Shown here piece by piece: positions 25,151 through 33,911 of a stretch of DNA of 64,000 nt. Made by a program: the position numbers and the translations under genes. Position 1 is the stretch's first letter. The number at the start of each line of letters is the position of its first letter. Source of the DNA: an uncultured Pseudoteredinibacter sp. (GTDB taxonomy: Bacteria > Pseudomonadota > Gammaproteobacteria > Pseudomonadales > Cellvibrionaceae); the NCBI RefSeq assembly GCF_947500695.1, contig NZ_CANMSS010000011.1:62001-126000 (forward strand), read 5' to 3'. The notes beneath the pieces were generated by a model. The model was not told the DNA's origin. It worked only from the letters and a program-made list of their open reading frames with translations, and did not search any database.

Positions 25151-25216
25151 TATATTTAGCAAATATAAAAAAATTCATAATTGATAAATATTTTAAATAT
25201 ATTGAATGTATTCAAT
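25151..25216. promoter_or_regulatory. Divergent promoter region with two inverted repeats
   Basis: This AT-rich spacer between scoA and the LysR gene contains TATATTT-AGC-AAATATA (25151-25167) and ATTGAAT-GT-ATTCAAT (25201-25216), both with perfect 7-bp arms. LysR regulators bind dyads with a T-N11-A core in exactly such divergent positions. The second site lies 20 bp before the LysR start and could mediate autorepression. Binding is inferred. Confidence 0.5.
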
Positions 25217-25236
25217 AGACGGAGAATGGCGACTTT

Positions 25237-26145
25237 ATGAGCCAGCGCCCATCATTTACCCATAAGCAGCTGCGAGCCTTTGTAGCGGTAGCAAAACATC
25301 GAAGCTTTGCCGAAGCCTGTGGTGAGCTGCACCTTTCTCAGCCAGCCTTAAGTATCACTATCCGCAATCTGGAAGAGCAGTTGGGCGGGCCCTTAATAAA
25401 TCGCAGCACTCGCAGTGTATCGCTCACCCCAGAGGGCGAGGCCTTTTACCCAATCGCCCAGCGCATATTGCAAGACTGGGAAAGTGCCTTTGACGAAATG
25501 CATAACCGCTTCGCGTTGCGCCGTGGTCGCTTGGCGATGGCCTGTATGCCATCGCTAGCGGCTAGCGTATTTCCTGCGTTAATGGCGCGCTTTCACGAGC
25601 AGTACCCTGAGATCGATCTAAGCCTAGAGGACATAGTTATGGAGGATGTGCTTTCTGCCGTGCATTCCGGCCGAGTAGAGCTCGGTATTGCTTTTGAGCA
25701 AGAAATACCCGAAGACATTGAGCAGCAACAGCTCTTCAGTGATAGGGCTGTGGTAGCACTTCCCCCTAGCCATGTCTTGGCTAAGAAAAAGCAACTCAAC
25801 TGGCAAGATCTATCGCGCTACCCTTTTATTAGCCTAAACGCCCGCTCGGGCTTTAGGCGCAGTATCGATACTATTATGCAAGAGCAAAACGCCGTGCCTG
25901 AGCGTATCTATGAAGCGAACCAGCTAACCACTGCAGGCCGAATGGCCGCCGAAGGTTTAGGCTTGTGCCTGGTACCGGGTTTTTGTCAGGCGCAAATGGA
26001 GCAGATGGGTTTGCGGTGTAAGCCGCTCGTGGGGCCGGTGTTTAAAAGGGCGGTAGTTATTCTAAGTAGGCGGCGGCATGGGCTATCAGCTCCCGCTGGC
26101 GCTATGACTGAATTGCTCATGTCTAGTTTTGATTTTGTCGATTAA
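25237..26145 (+). CDS. LysR-family transcriptional regulator
   Basis: A 302-residue regulator. The N-terminal winged helix-turn-helix is HKQLRAFVAVAKHRSFAEAC ... HLSQPALSITIRNLEEQLG (residues ~8-60), followed by a periplasmic-binding-fold effector domain (~90-295). It is transcribed divergently from scoAB, so it probably controls that operon in response to an acyl-CoA or ketoacid, and it might also affect the molybdenum hydroxylase genes that begin 136 bp downstream. The ligand is not identifiable. Confidence 0.92.
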   Translation: MSQRPSFTHKQLRAFVAVAKHRSFAEACGELHLSQPALSITIRNLEEQLGGPLINRSTRSVSLTPEGEAFYPIAQRILQDWESAFDEMHNRFALRRGRLAMACMPSLAASVFPALMARFHEQYPEIDLSLEDIVMEDVLSAVHSGRVELGIAFEQEIPEDIEQQQLFSDRAVVALPPSHVLAKKKQLNWQDLSRYPFISLNARSGFRRSIDTIMQEQNAVPERIYEANQLTTAGRMAAEGLGLCLVPGFCQAQMEQMGLRCKPLVGPVFKRAVVILSRRRHGLSAPAGAMTELLMSSFDFVD

Positions 26146-26281
26146 ATTGTACAAATGTCCAATTCGGTAAAGAAGGGTTAAACAAGACGCTGATTGACGG
26201 GGCTTCAATTAGACTGCAAGTCTATAAAAACTCTGGGCCACCGAGCCTGGAACACAATAAGCCTTTAGGCAGGATTAGCTC

Positions 26282-26788
26282 ATGATCGAATTTCAGCTCA
26301 ATGGCGAGCCCGTGTCCGTGGATTTGCCAGCCGATACCCCTTTGTTATGGATTATTCGAGAACATTTTCAGCTCACTGGAAGTAAGTTTGGCTGTGGTAT
26401 GGGCTTGTGTGGCGCCTGCACCATGCATGTGGACGGTGTCGCCAGTCGTACTTGTATCACGCCTATTGCCGCTGTAGCAGGGAAGGCTGTTACAACGATT
26501 GAGGGTTTGGGCTCAGACGAGAATTTGCACCCTGTTCAAGAGGCTTGGCTAGAGCATAATGTGCCGCAATGTGGCTACTGTCAGCCAGGGCAGATTATGT
26601 CGGCCTCGGCCTTATTGGCCAATAACCCCAAGCCCGATGATGCCGCTATTGATGCTGCCATGAGTGGAAATATTTGTCGCTGTGGCACTTATCCACGAAT
26701 TAAAAAAGCCATTAAAAGTGTGGCGGCCGTGCAGCATTTTGATCCGGCGACAGTGTCTGAGCCTCAAGTGGCTGGAGGTGAGTCATGA
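26282..26788 (+). CDS. Molybdenum hydroxylase [2Fe-2S] subunit (IorA-like)
   Basis: A 168-residue small subunit. The plant-type [2Fe-2S] cluster is bound by GCGMGLCGACTMHVDG (plus a fourth Cys shortly after), and the second cluster by CGYCQPGQIM and NICRCGTY. It passes electrons from the molybdenum subunit encoded next, whose ATG overlaps this stop by 4 bp. There is no medium FAD subunit gene, as in isoquinoline 1-oxidoreductase and some aldehyde oxidases, so electrons likely go to a cytochrome. The gene opens a four-gene operon. Confidence 0.92.
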   Translation: MIEFQLNGEPVSVDLPADTPLLWIIREHFQLTGSKFGCGMGLCGACTMHVDGVASRTCITPIAAVAGKAVTTIEGLGSDENLHPVQEAWLEHNVPQCGYCQPGQIMSASALLANNPKPDDAAIDAAMSGNICRCGTYPRIKKAIKSVAAVQHFDPATVSEPQVAGGES

Positions 26789-29031
26789 GTCGTTCTGTCA
26801 GTTCTTTACCACGTCGTTCATTTCTAAAATTATTGGGTGCTGGCGGCTTAATGTTAAGTATGCCGACTTTGGCCAGTGATATGCCTTTGTTGTACAGCCA
26901 AGGTGATGCCTTGATGAGTGATGGCGTGTTGCAAATTACCCCGAGCGGAGAAATAGTTTTTTTAATGCCCCGCGCTGAAATGGGGCAGGGTACCAATACC
27001 GGCCTTACTATGCTGATCGCTGAAGAGCTGGATACTCCACCAGAGATGATCACAGTATTGCATGCGGGTGTTGGGGAAGAGTACAAGAATCCATTGTTTG
27101 GTATGCAAATGACGGGCGGCAGTACCAGCATTATGGCGCACTTTGAGCCGCTTCGAAAAACCGCCGCGACTGCTCGTGAAATGATACTGCAGGCCGCCTC
27201 CGAGCAGCTCAATATGGATCCGGGTAGCTTAAGTATTCGTGATGGTAAATTATGGTTCGCCGAGAAGTCTTACGGTCTAGGTGATTTTGTTACGCGAGCT
27301 AGCCAATTACAGCCACCTGAAAATGTTGTGTTAAAAGCCAATGGCAATTTACGTTTTATCGGCAAAAAACAAAAACGTATTGATGCGCTAGCCAAGGTTA
27401 CTGGCAAGGCCCGCTTTGGTATTGATGTGGGCAGCCCTAGTGGCGACACAGTCATTAATGCCTCTGATCAAAATATTCCTAATTTAAAACGCGCTGCCTT
27501 ATTACGTTGTCCGGTAATTGGTGGCACGGTAAAAAGTGTGAATGCCGATGCTGTTAAAAATCTAGAAGGTGTACAGCAAGTCGTCCCCATTTTTAATGGC
27601 GTGGCCGTCGTTGCCGAGCACTACTGGCAGGCCAAAAAAGCCTTGGCTGAATTGCAGGTAGAGTGGGATCTGCCTGAGCTGGCAAAGCATAGCTCGGCTG
27701 ATATACGTAAAACCTTTGAAGCGGCTCTAAGCGAAGAAGGTCAAACCGCCTTTGAACAAGGTGATAGCAAGGCGGCCATCGCCAGCGCCAATAAAAAACA
27801 CAGCGCCGATTATCATGTGCCATATTTGGCCCACGCGACCATGGAACCCATGAACTGTACCGTTTGGTTACAAGATGATGTGGCTGATATTTGGGTGCCG
27901 ACTCAAGGCCCTGATGCTAGCCAGTCGGTCGCTTCGGAATATTGTGATGTGCCGCGCGATAATATTCGAGTGCACAGCACCTTTTTAGGTGGCGGTTTCG
28001 GTCGCCGTGTAAATCAGGATTATGTGGCTGAAGCTGTTGCTATTGCCCATGCTTCTGGATTACCCATTCAGCTGGTTTGGAGTCGTGAAGATGATATGCG
28101 TAACGACTTCTATCGCCCTGCGGCCTCGGCACGCATGAGCGCGGCGATTAATGATGCGGGTAAAATTGATGCTTGGGATGTCACCCGAGTAGGCCCGAAT
28201 ATTACCGGTTATACCATTGATGAAATGGCTGGCATGTTTTTACCGGAATTTTTACCCGGTGGTTTTGTCGATTGGATCAGTAAGCGTGGCCATGGCGTTT
28301 TTGAAAACTGGACGGTTGATCACAGCAGTATTGAGGGGCTATGGGAAGAATACAGTATTGCCAACAAAACCGTGCGGCAGGTTACGGTTGATCCTGGCTT
28401 ACGCTTAGGTTTCTGGCGTTCAGTGGGACATTCTTTTAGTGGCTTTTTCAAAGAAGGTTTCTTCGATGAATTGGCGATTGTGGCAGAAGAAGATCCACTG
28501 GCCTATCGCCTGAGTCACTGTGATGATATGCCAAGACTGGCTGCGGTTTTGAAAAAAGCTGCGGAAATGTCCAATTGGCAAGACCGTGAAAAATTAGCAG
28601 TCAAAGGGCGCTTCCTCGGAATTGCTGGGGTTTTCAGCTTTAACTCTTATGTAGCGCAGGTTGCGGAAGTTTCTGTAGAAGCCGGTCAAATTAAAGTGCA
28701 TAAAGTGTATTGTGCGGCTGATTGCGGGCGTGTGATTAATCCCGATGGTGTCGCTGCGCAGTTAGAAGGGGGTATTATTTTTGGTTTGTCGGCGGCACTC
28801 AGTGGCTCTATTACTTTGAAAGATGGTGCTGTTGAACAGGGTAATTTCCACGATTATCCAGTTGTGCGAATGCCTGAAGCTCCGGAAATTGATTTGCATA
28901 TTATGCCAAGCACGCAAGCGCCTACCGGCGCAGGTGAACCAGGCGTGCCGCCAATTGCCCCTGCCGTAGCCAATGCTGTATTTGCAGCGACGGGACAGCG
29001 TCTGCGCGAACTGCCTTTGCGTTTGGCTTAA
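26785..29031 (+). CDS. Molybdenum hydroxylase large subunit (IorB-like), Tat-exported
   Basis: A 748-residue molybdopterin-binding subunit of the xanthine-dehydrogenase family. It starts with a twin-arginine signal (LPRRSFLKLLGAGGLMLS), so the mature complex is periplasmic with its small subunit carried along. Conserved molybdopterin motifs include EMGQGTNTGLTMLIAEEL, FLGGGFGRR, and the GAGEPGVPPIAPAVANA segment with the catalytic Glu near the C-terminus. The enzyme hydroxylates an aldehyde or N-heterocycle; the substrate is unknown. It is followed by an XdhC-like sulfuration chaperone and a MocA-like nucleotidyltransferase, so the cofactor is probably the cytosine dinucleotide form. Confidence 0.92.
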   Translation: MSRSVSSLPRRSFLKLLGAGGLMLSMPTLASDMPLLYSQGDALMSDGVLQITPSGEIVFLMPRAEMGQGTNTGLTMLIAEELDTPPEMITVLHAGVGEEYKNPLFGMQMTGGSTSIMAHFEPLRKTAATAREMILQAASEQLNMDPGSLSIRDGKLWFAEKSYGLGDFVTRASQLQPPENVVLKANGNLRFIGKKQKRIDALAKVTGKARFGIDVGSPSGDTVINASDQNIPNLKRAALLRCPVIGGTVKSVNADAVKNLEGVQQVVPIFNGVAVVAEHYWQAKKALAELQVEWDLPELAKHSSADIRKTFEAALSEEGQTAFEQGDSKAAIASANKKHSADYHVPYLAHATMEPMNCTVWLQDDVADIWVPTQGPDASQSVASEYCDVPRDNIRVHSTFLGGGFGRRVNQDYVAEAVAIAHASGLPIQLVWSREDDMRNDFYRPAASARMSAAINDAGKIDAWDVTRVGPNITGYTIDEMAGMFLPEFLPGGFVDWISKRGHGVFENWTVDHSSIEGLWEEYSIANKTVRQVTVDPGLRLGFWRSVGHSFSGFFKEGFFDELAIVAEEDPLAYRLSHCDDMPRLAAVLKKAAEMSNWQDREKLAVKGRFLGIAGVFSFNSYVAQVAEVSVEAGQIKVHKVYCAADCGRVINPDGVAAQLEGGIIFGLSAALSGSITLKDGAVEQGNFHDYPVVRMPEAPEIDLHIMPSTQAPTGAGEPGVPPIAPAVANAVFAATGQRLRELPLRLA

Positions 29032-29049
29032 TTTTTACAGAGGCTTATT

Positions 29050-29982
29050 GTGCAAGCAGAACACGAAGATATTTTACACAGCGCCTTACTTGCTACTCAG
29101 GCGGGAAAGTCGTTGTGTTTGATTTCCGTTATGGAGACCTTTGGTAGCTCGCCTAGGCCGGTAGGGTCTTTGTTAGCTGTTGCGCAAAGTGGTGAGTTTT
29201 GGGGTTCAGTTTCTGGTGGTTGCATTGAAGAAGAGCTGTTGGAAAGCCTAAAAGAAAACTGGCCGCAATCGGCCGAAGTTCGCCTGTATGGCGAAAGCGA
29301 AGAAGAGCGCGCACGCTTGCAATTGCCCTGCGGTGGTTGCATGCGCTTATACGTGCAGCCAGTGACGGAAAGCTTATTAGGCGATGCTCTGCAGGCTTTA
29401 AAGCAGCGCCAAACAGTAGCCTTGCTTAGCCAGCTCGATAGCGGACAATGTGAAATACAAGATTGTGATATCTGGCAAGAGCATCAGTGGGACGGTGAGC
29501 GTTGGCTCAATGTTTTAGGGCCGCGTTGGCAGTTGTATATCGTTGGCGCTGGGCCCATTTCGCAATATCTAGTTCAGTTAGCCGAGCTGCTTAATATTCG
29601 CTGCGTAGTCATTGATCCACGCCCTGAATATGCCGAGCAGTGGCAAGAATCTTGGGCGCCTATTTATCGCCAATATCCCGATGATGTGTTGGCTGAACTG
29701 GGGGTGGACAGCCATAGCTTTATTGCCACAGTAAGCCATGACCCTAAGATCGATGATCTCGCCGTGATGTATGCACTGCGCTCAAAGGCAGCCTATATCG
29801 GTGCCATGGGCTCAGTAAGAACCAGCGCCAAACGTCGCGAACGTCTGCAGGAGCACTTTGGTTTTAGCGATCGCGAGCTGAAAAAGCTAAAAGCCCCAAT
29901 TGGCTTAGATATACACAGCAAAACCCCAGCAGAAATTGCGGTATCAATTCTGGCCGACCTCATCGCCGTAAAAAATGCATAG
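29050..29982 (+). CDS. XdhC-family molybdenum cofactor maturation protein
   Basis: A 310-residue protein that binds and helps sulfurate the molybdenum cofactor for insertion into the adjacent hydroxylase. XdhC/CoxI N-terminal signature: SVMETFGSSPRPVGSLLAV and SGGCIEEELLE; a middle CGGCMRLYV; and the C-terminal Rossmann domain LYIVGAGPISQYLVQLA with FIATVSHDPKIDDLAV. Start is GTG 29050, with AGAGG just upstream. It overlaps the next gene by 8 bp. Confidence 0.9.
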   Translation: MQAEHEDILHSALLATQAGKSLCLISVMETFGSSPRPVGSLLAVAQSGEFWGSVSGGCIEEELLESLKENWPQSAEVRLYGESEEERARLQLPCGGCMRLYVQPVTESLLGDALQALKQRQTVALLSQLDSGQCEIQDCDIWQEHQWDGERWLNVLGPRWQLYIVGAGPISQYLVQLAELLNIRCVVIDPRPEYAEQWQESWAPIYRQYPDDVLAELGVDSHSFIATVSHDPKIDDLAVMYALRSKAAYIGAMGSVRTSAKRRERLQEHFGFSDRELKKLKAPIGLDIHSKTPAEIAVSILADLIAVKNA

Positions 29983-30607
29983 TTCCATATCCAATTTAAA
30001 TGAGCGCTTGCAAGTTTGCTTTTTAGCCGCCGGTTTTTCCCGCCGCTTCGGTAGCTCTAAACTACTCGCTCCAATGCCAGATGGCCGCAAACTAATTGAG
30101 CACAGTTTGCAACCATACCTAGAGCTGGGTTTATCTCCTACAGTTTTTTTAAGGGCGGATGATCAAGCGCTTATAACAAAGCTAGAGCAATACTCCTTAC
30201 CGACGATTTTATTAGAAGATGTGAGCGAAGGCCTATCGGTTTCCGTTCGTGCTGCTGCGGGATATGCTCAAAGTAAAGAGCATCCATTTACCTTGTTCGC
30301 ATTAGCCGATATGCCATATCTTAGGGCCCGAGCTTTGGAAATTTTCTTGAGCGCAATAGATTGGCAAGAAAATTCAATCTTCGCACCGTTCAGTCAAGAG
30401 CTAGGCAGGCTAGGTAATCCCGCGATATTCCATCGCAATTTTTTAACTGAATTTAATAACCTGCACGGCGATCAAGGGGCAAGGCCGATACTAAGCGCAA
30501 ATCCAAATGATATGAGAAAAATAGATTGCCCAGATACTGGCTTCTACAAAGATGTTGATACAAGAGAAGATCTAACAAGTGGCAGCCCAGCGGGGTCAGA
30601 ACCCTAA
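29975..30607 (+). CDS. MobA/MocA-like molybdenum cofactor nucleotidyltransferase, 3' end altered by a palindrome
   Basis: A 210-residue NTP-transferase. The nucleotide-binding N-terminus is FLAAGFSRRFGSSKLLAPM, and the metal-binding region is FALADMPYL. By context it would attach CMP to molybdopterin for the neighbouring hydroxylase. It overlaps the xdhC-like gene by 8 bp. The last codons (AGSEP) and the TAA stop come from a dispersed palindrome at 30592-30620, the stop lying in the hairpin loop; the original C-terminus was probably slightly different. Confidence 0.87.
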   Translation: MHSSISNLNERLQVCFLAAGFSRRFGSSKLLAPMPDGRKLIEHSLQPYLELGLSPTVFLRADDQALITKLEQYSLPTILLEDVSEGLSVSVRAAAGYAQSKEHPFTLFALADMPYLRARALEIFLSAIDWQENSIFAPFSQELGRLGNPAIFHRNFLTEFNNLHGDQGARPILSANPNDMRKIDCPDTGFYKDVDTREDLTSGSPAGSEP

Positions 30608-30620
30608 AGGTTCTGACCCC
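30592..30620. repeat. GTCAGAACC palindrome overlapping a gene's 3' end
   Basis: Twelve-bp perfect arms GGGGTCAGAACC and complement around CTAAA. The TAA (30605-30607) is the stop codon of the MocA-like gene. It is followed by ACT and TCGAAGCC, as in the copies at 1298 and 1486. It is the only member that enters a coding region in this window. Confidence 0.85.
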
Positions 30621-30722
30621 ACTTCGAAGCCGTAATATCTTTTCATTAATCGCGTTTTTGATTAACAACTGACAGGAATGAAAGCGGCCTAGCACATTAC
30701 CCTTTGCTTCAGGTGCTAGTTA

Positions 30723-31496
30723 TCAATGAGCATTAGCAACCTGGCCACCATCAAGCACAATCGTATGCCCATTCACAAAAGCCGAAGCTCGCGAGCTTAA
30801 ATAAATCGCGGTGCCCGCAGCATCTTCCGGAGTGCCCACGCGCCCCGCCGGAACCGAAGCTGCCGCCGCTTGCTCATCGTGATCCAAAATAAAGGCCGTC
30901 ATCTTGCTTGGGAAAAACCCAGGCGCAATACCATTAACCAACACATTATCTTTAATCAAACGTGCCGCCATATGAGTGGTTAAATGAATCACCGCCGCCT
31001 TACTGGCCGAGTAGGAATAGTTTTCCATGTTAGGGTTGGTTAAACCGTTAATGGAAGCGATATTAATAATGCGGCTGCGATCTTCAGCACTCGCGCCCTT
31101 TCTCAAAAGAGGTAGCAACTTCTGACTTAAAAAGAAAATAGACTTGGTGTTCAAATCCATCACCCGATCCCAGCCTTGCTCAGTAAACTCATCGATAGGC
31201 TGCCCCCAAGTCGCACCAGCGTTGTTAACCAAAATGTCTACTTGTGATTCACGGGCCTGAATCTCAGCGACAAAGTTTTCAATGCCTTCCATTGTGCTCA
31301 GGTCAGAGCTAATGGCAATACACTCGCCTTGCTTGCTTAACTCAGCAGCAGTGGCTTCCAGTTCAGCTTGCTTACGAGCCGTGATATAGGTCCGAGCGCC
31401 AGCGGCCACAAAGCCTTGGGCAATCATAGCGCCAATACCACGAGAGCCGCCGGTGACGATAGCGACCTTACCTTGTAAATCAAATAGTGCTTGCAT
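30723..31496 (-). CDS. Short-chain dehydrogenase/reductase, RhlG-like
   Basis: A 257-residue NAD(P)-dependent oxidoreductase. The cofactor motif is TGGSRGIGAMIAQGF, NNAG is present, the catalytic Ser lies in INIASINGL and Tyr/Lys in YSYSASKAAV. The sequence most resembles RhlG-type 3-oxoacyl-ACP/CoA reductases (GAMIAQG, QKLLPLLRKGASAEDRSRIINI). I start it at ATG 31496 with GAGGAG 7 bp before it; the frame runs 28 codons further upstream without SDR similarity. Probable role: 3-ketoacyl reduction in fatty-acid or PHA metabolism, inferred from similarity only. Confidence 0.87.
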   Translation of the reverse strand: MQALFDLQGKVAIVTGGSRGIGAMIAQGFVAAGARTYITARKQAELEATAAELSKQGECIAISSDLSTMEGIENFVAEIQARESQVDILVNNAGATWGQPIDEFTEQGWDRVMDLNTKSIFFLSQKLLPLLRKGASAEDRSRIINIASINGLTNPNMENYSYSASKAAVIHLTTHMAARLIKDNVLVNGIAPGFFPSKMTAFILDHDEQAAAASVPAGRVGTPEDAAGTAIYLSSRASAFVNGHTIVLDGGQVANAH

Positions 31497-31791
31497 GGTT
31501 AACTCCTCAAAATGTTTTGTCCCATTGTAAGATTCAAATGTAATAGCGCAAAGGGTGAATATTGACAGGATGTCGCACATAGATTGTGTGCTGGTGCGCG
31601 CCCAAAATGTCTACTGGTGCAATGATTGCAAAACTAGGCTCAGCTTTACTTTTGTATCATGCAAACTGCCGATTCATTCACGTTTATATGGCGCAGATGG
31701 GCGTAGCATTGCCAGCCATCATTGGGGATAGATTCAAGTCAGCGGCAGCAACGGCCGATAACAACAATAATGAACCATGCATAAAAGGATG

Positions 31792-32169
31792 ATGCATACC
31801 ATGATTAGTTCACAGCGCGTTAAAAGGGTTGAAATTGAAGAGTATCAAGGGATACTGCCGCATCTTGTAGTTGTCGCCCTTGGGCACTGCTGTCAGCAGC
31901 CTGATAGCGCCATTTTGCGCCTTGCGAAGCTGCAGCCCAATGCAGACGAGGGCATTTATGACTTCGACTTCTGCATGGACCCACATCAATGTGAGTGCTC
32001 TGCTCACAATCAAAAGAAAAACCTTAACAGCTATCGCTTGATGCACCCGCAAACGGCCAGCTTCACATGGGTAGATTTCCCTAAAAACTTAAAAGCTGTT
32101 CGAGTCAATTCAGCAAACAATAGCTTGTTAGAGTGCCTTAGCCAGCCAGAGGTCGCCCAGGCGATCTAA
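31792..32169 (+). CDS. Hypothetical Cys/His-rich protein
   Basis: A possible 125-residue protein, no family recognised. In-frame ATGs at 31777, 31792 and 31801 compete; AAGG at 31785-31788 fits 31792 or, poorly, 31801. The sequence contains CC (in GHCCQQ), DFCMDP, and HQCECSAHN, which could bind a metal. The composition looks protein-like rather than random, and the stop is followed by the PLD gene 91 bp later on the same strand. The preceding ~295 bp up to the SDR gene hold no other gene that I can support. Moderate doubt that it is expressed. Confidence 0.45.
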   Translation: MHTMISSQRVKRVEIEEYQGILPHLVVVALGHCCQQPDSAILRLAKLQPNADEGIYDFDFCMDPHQCECSAHNQKKNLNSYRLMHPQTASFTWVDFPKNLKAVRVNSANNSLLECLSQPEVAQAI

Positions 32170-32260
32170 TAGTACTGGGGAATAGTATCGGGGCGGCCCG
32201 CCAGACTTTGCGGTTGAATTCGCCCCCAGCCCTCACTATCCTGAACGATTCCGAAAACTA

Positions 32261-32956
32261 TTGTATGGCGTCGTTATGGATAAGCCTCAATTAGAAAAGC
32301 TGTTATTAGATTCTTTATCAGATAATCGACTGGATAATCAGGAAAGGCGAGAGCTGCGAGATTTTGTACAGGCCTTGAGTGGGCCTGAGAGAAATTTTGT
32401 GCGCAATCGAGCTTTTGATGTGGCCAAAGATGCCATGTCGAAAGACGATGGTAATCCAGCCGCTATTCTTGAATGGCTGCAGAAAGTGGTCAAAGTTTGT
32501 AAGCAAGATAGTGGCTTCTACAAGGCAGACCAAGCTTACTTTAGCCCTGGTAATACCTGTCGCCAAGCCATTATTCAGCAGATTAACAATGCCCGCGAGC
32601 AGATCGATATCTGTGTGTTCACGATTTCAGATGACAAAATTAGCGAAGCTATCTTAGCGGTGCACCGCAAAGGTATCGATGTCCGAATAATCAGTGATAA
32701 TGATAAATCCCACGATATGGGCAGCGATATAGATCGCTTAGAGGCTGCAGGTGTCGAGCTGAGGCTAGACGACAGTCCTTACCATATGCACCATAAATTC
32801 GCTTTGTTCGACCGTCGCCTGCTAATCAATGGCAGCTTTAACTGGACCCGTAGTGCGACCACCAAGAACCAAGAGAACATTGTACTGACTTACGAACGCG
32901 ATTTGTTACGACAGTTTTCTGCGCTCTTTGAAGAGCTGTGGCAGGCTTATAAATAA
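32261..32956 (+). CDS. Phospholipase D-family single-HKD protein
   Basis: A 231-residue protein. A helical N-terminal domain (~1-85) precedes one PLD domain with the motif HHKFALFD (HxKx4D), continuing to INGSFNWTRSAT. Single-HKD members (bacterial Nuc, mitoPLD) act as dimers, cutting nucleic acids or phospholipids. There is no signal peptide, so a cytosolic location is expected, unlike periplasmic Nuc. The start is uncertain: ATG 32261 or ATG 32276, neither with a clear ribosome-binding site. The related eukaryotic and bacterial anti-phage PLDs have similar size, but no defence genes are near. Confidence 0.85.
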   Translation: MYGVVMDKPQLEKLLLDSLSDNRLDNQERRELRDFVQALSGPERNFVRNRAFDVAKDAMSKDDGNPAAILEWLQKVVKVCKQDSGFYKADQAYFSPGNTCRQAIIQQINNAREQIDICVFTISDDKISEAILAVHRKGIDVRIISDNDKSHDMGSDIDRLEAAGVELRLDDSPYHMHHKFALFDRRLLINGSFNWTRSATTKNQENIVLTYERDLLRQFSALFEELWQAYK

Positions 32957-32990
32957 TAGCCTGCCTTTAGCACAGCCTGCTGGAGAGCAT

Positions 32991-33911
32991 TTAGTTGGAA
33001 TGCTGATCAACAAAATCAACAATAGTCTTAATAAAACGCTCAGGCTCAAAATAAAAGGCGGCAACATGGGTGCCCCAGGCGCCATGGTCTTCATAAATCC
33101 AGTGATCGCTAGCTGGGTCGGCAAAGTTAGCATAATTAATTGCTGGTCTAGCCTGGTGTAGGGTTTGGGCATGTTCTAGGCGGGTTACTGGGTCGCCAAC
33201 ATCTTGCAGTAGTAAAGTGGGTAGATTTTGCTTAAGGGCAATTTCTAAAGCATTTGCGTGAAAATCGCGCTGCTGCAAGGTACTCCACACAACCATATCG
33301 GCCAACCAGCCGGGAATACCTGTGCTGGCTTGAGCGCCTAGTTCTAGCGCATCTTCGGTGTGAAGCATCGGATCAAACAAAATTAAGCCGCGGCTGCGTT
33401 TATCGATATCAGCTAGGTGGATTACAGCAGCGCCACCCATCGATAATCCAAAGCTAAAAATCGGTAATTGTTCAGGGTTGCGTTGTTCAATCTGGTCGAG
33501 CGCAGCGATAAGGTCGGGGCGCTCGGCAATGCCCATCCCTAGCTCGCCTAGCTCACTTCTTCCTGAGGTGCCATGGTTGCGCATATCAATTGCTAGTAGG
33601 GAATAGCCTTCGGCAAGTAATGCTTTATACATAGCCAGCGAGTTGGGAAAGCGACCTTCCTTGCTGCCATTGGCCCCGTGTACCATCAGTAAAATAGCTT
33701 TCGCTTCGGTCGCGGGCATCCACCAGGCGTGCAGTTTGATGTTTTCGTCCTTCGGCTCGAAATATAAGTCTTCATACGCTAAGCCGATGTCGCTAGGATT
33801 TTGCTTTGGTACTTGGTTTTTGGCCTCTAGCATATAAGCGGGCAGTACCAAGCCGATCAAAACAGCGGCTATTGTGGCGAAAATGGCCAAGCCGACAGCG
33901 AGCTTTTTCAT
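32991..33911 (-). CDS. Membrane-anchored alpha/beta hydrolase
   Basis: A 306-residue protein. The N-terminal helix (AVGLAIFATIAAVLIGLVL) anchors or exports it. The hydrolase core has the oxyanion LLMVHGANG, the nucleophile elbow GLSMGG, an Asp candidate in LQDVGDPV, and a His candidate in ASDHWIYEDHG. It resembles the BEM46/FrsA-like serine hydrolases whose substrates are often unknown esters. It is divergent from the MBL gene; the 210-bp spacer between them contains a direct repeat (GAGTTAG-CCTAG twice near 34014) and no gene. Confidence 0.82.
   Translation of the reverse strand: MKKLAVGLAIFATIAAVLIGLVLPAYMLEAKNQVPKQNPSDIGLAYEDLYFEPKDENIKLHAWWMPATEAKAILLMVHGANGSKEGRFPNSLAMYKALLAEGYSLLAIDMRNHGTSGRSELGELGMGIAERPDLIAALDQIEQRNPEQLPIFSFGLSMGGAAVIHLADIDKRSRGLILFDPMLHTEDALELGAQASTGIPGWLADMVVWSTLQQRDFHANALEIALKQNLPTLLLQDVGDPVTRLEHAQTLHQARPAINYANFADPASDHWIYEDHGAWGTHVAAFYFEPERFIKTIVDFVDQHSN

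Noticed and set aside
31586..31792. 68-codon frame in the SDR upstream region
   Set aside because: No ribosome-binding site and no coherent protein features.
32261..32956. Anti-phage PLD nuclease system
   Set aside because: Single gene with no helicase, REase or other defence partner near it.
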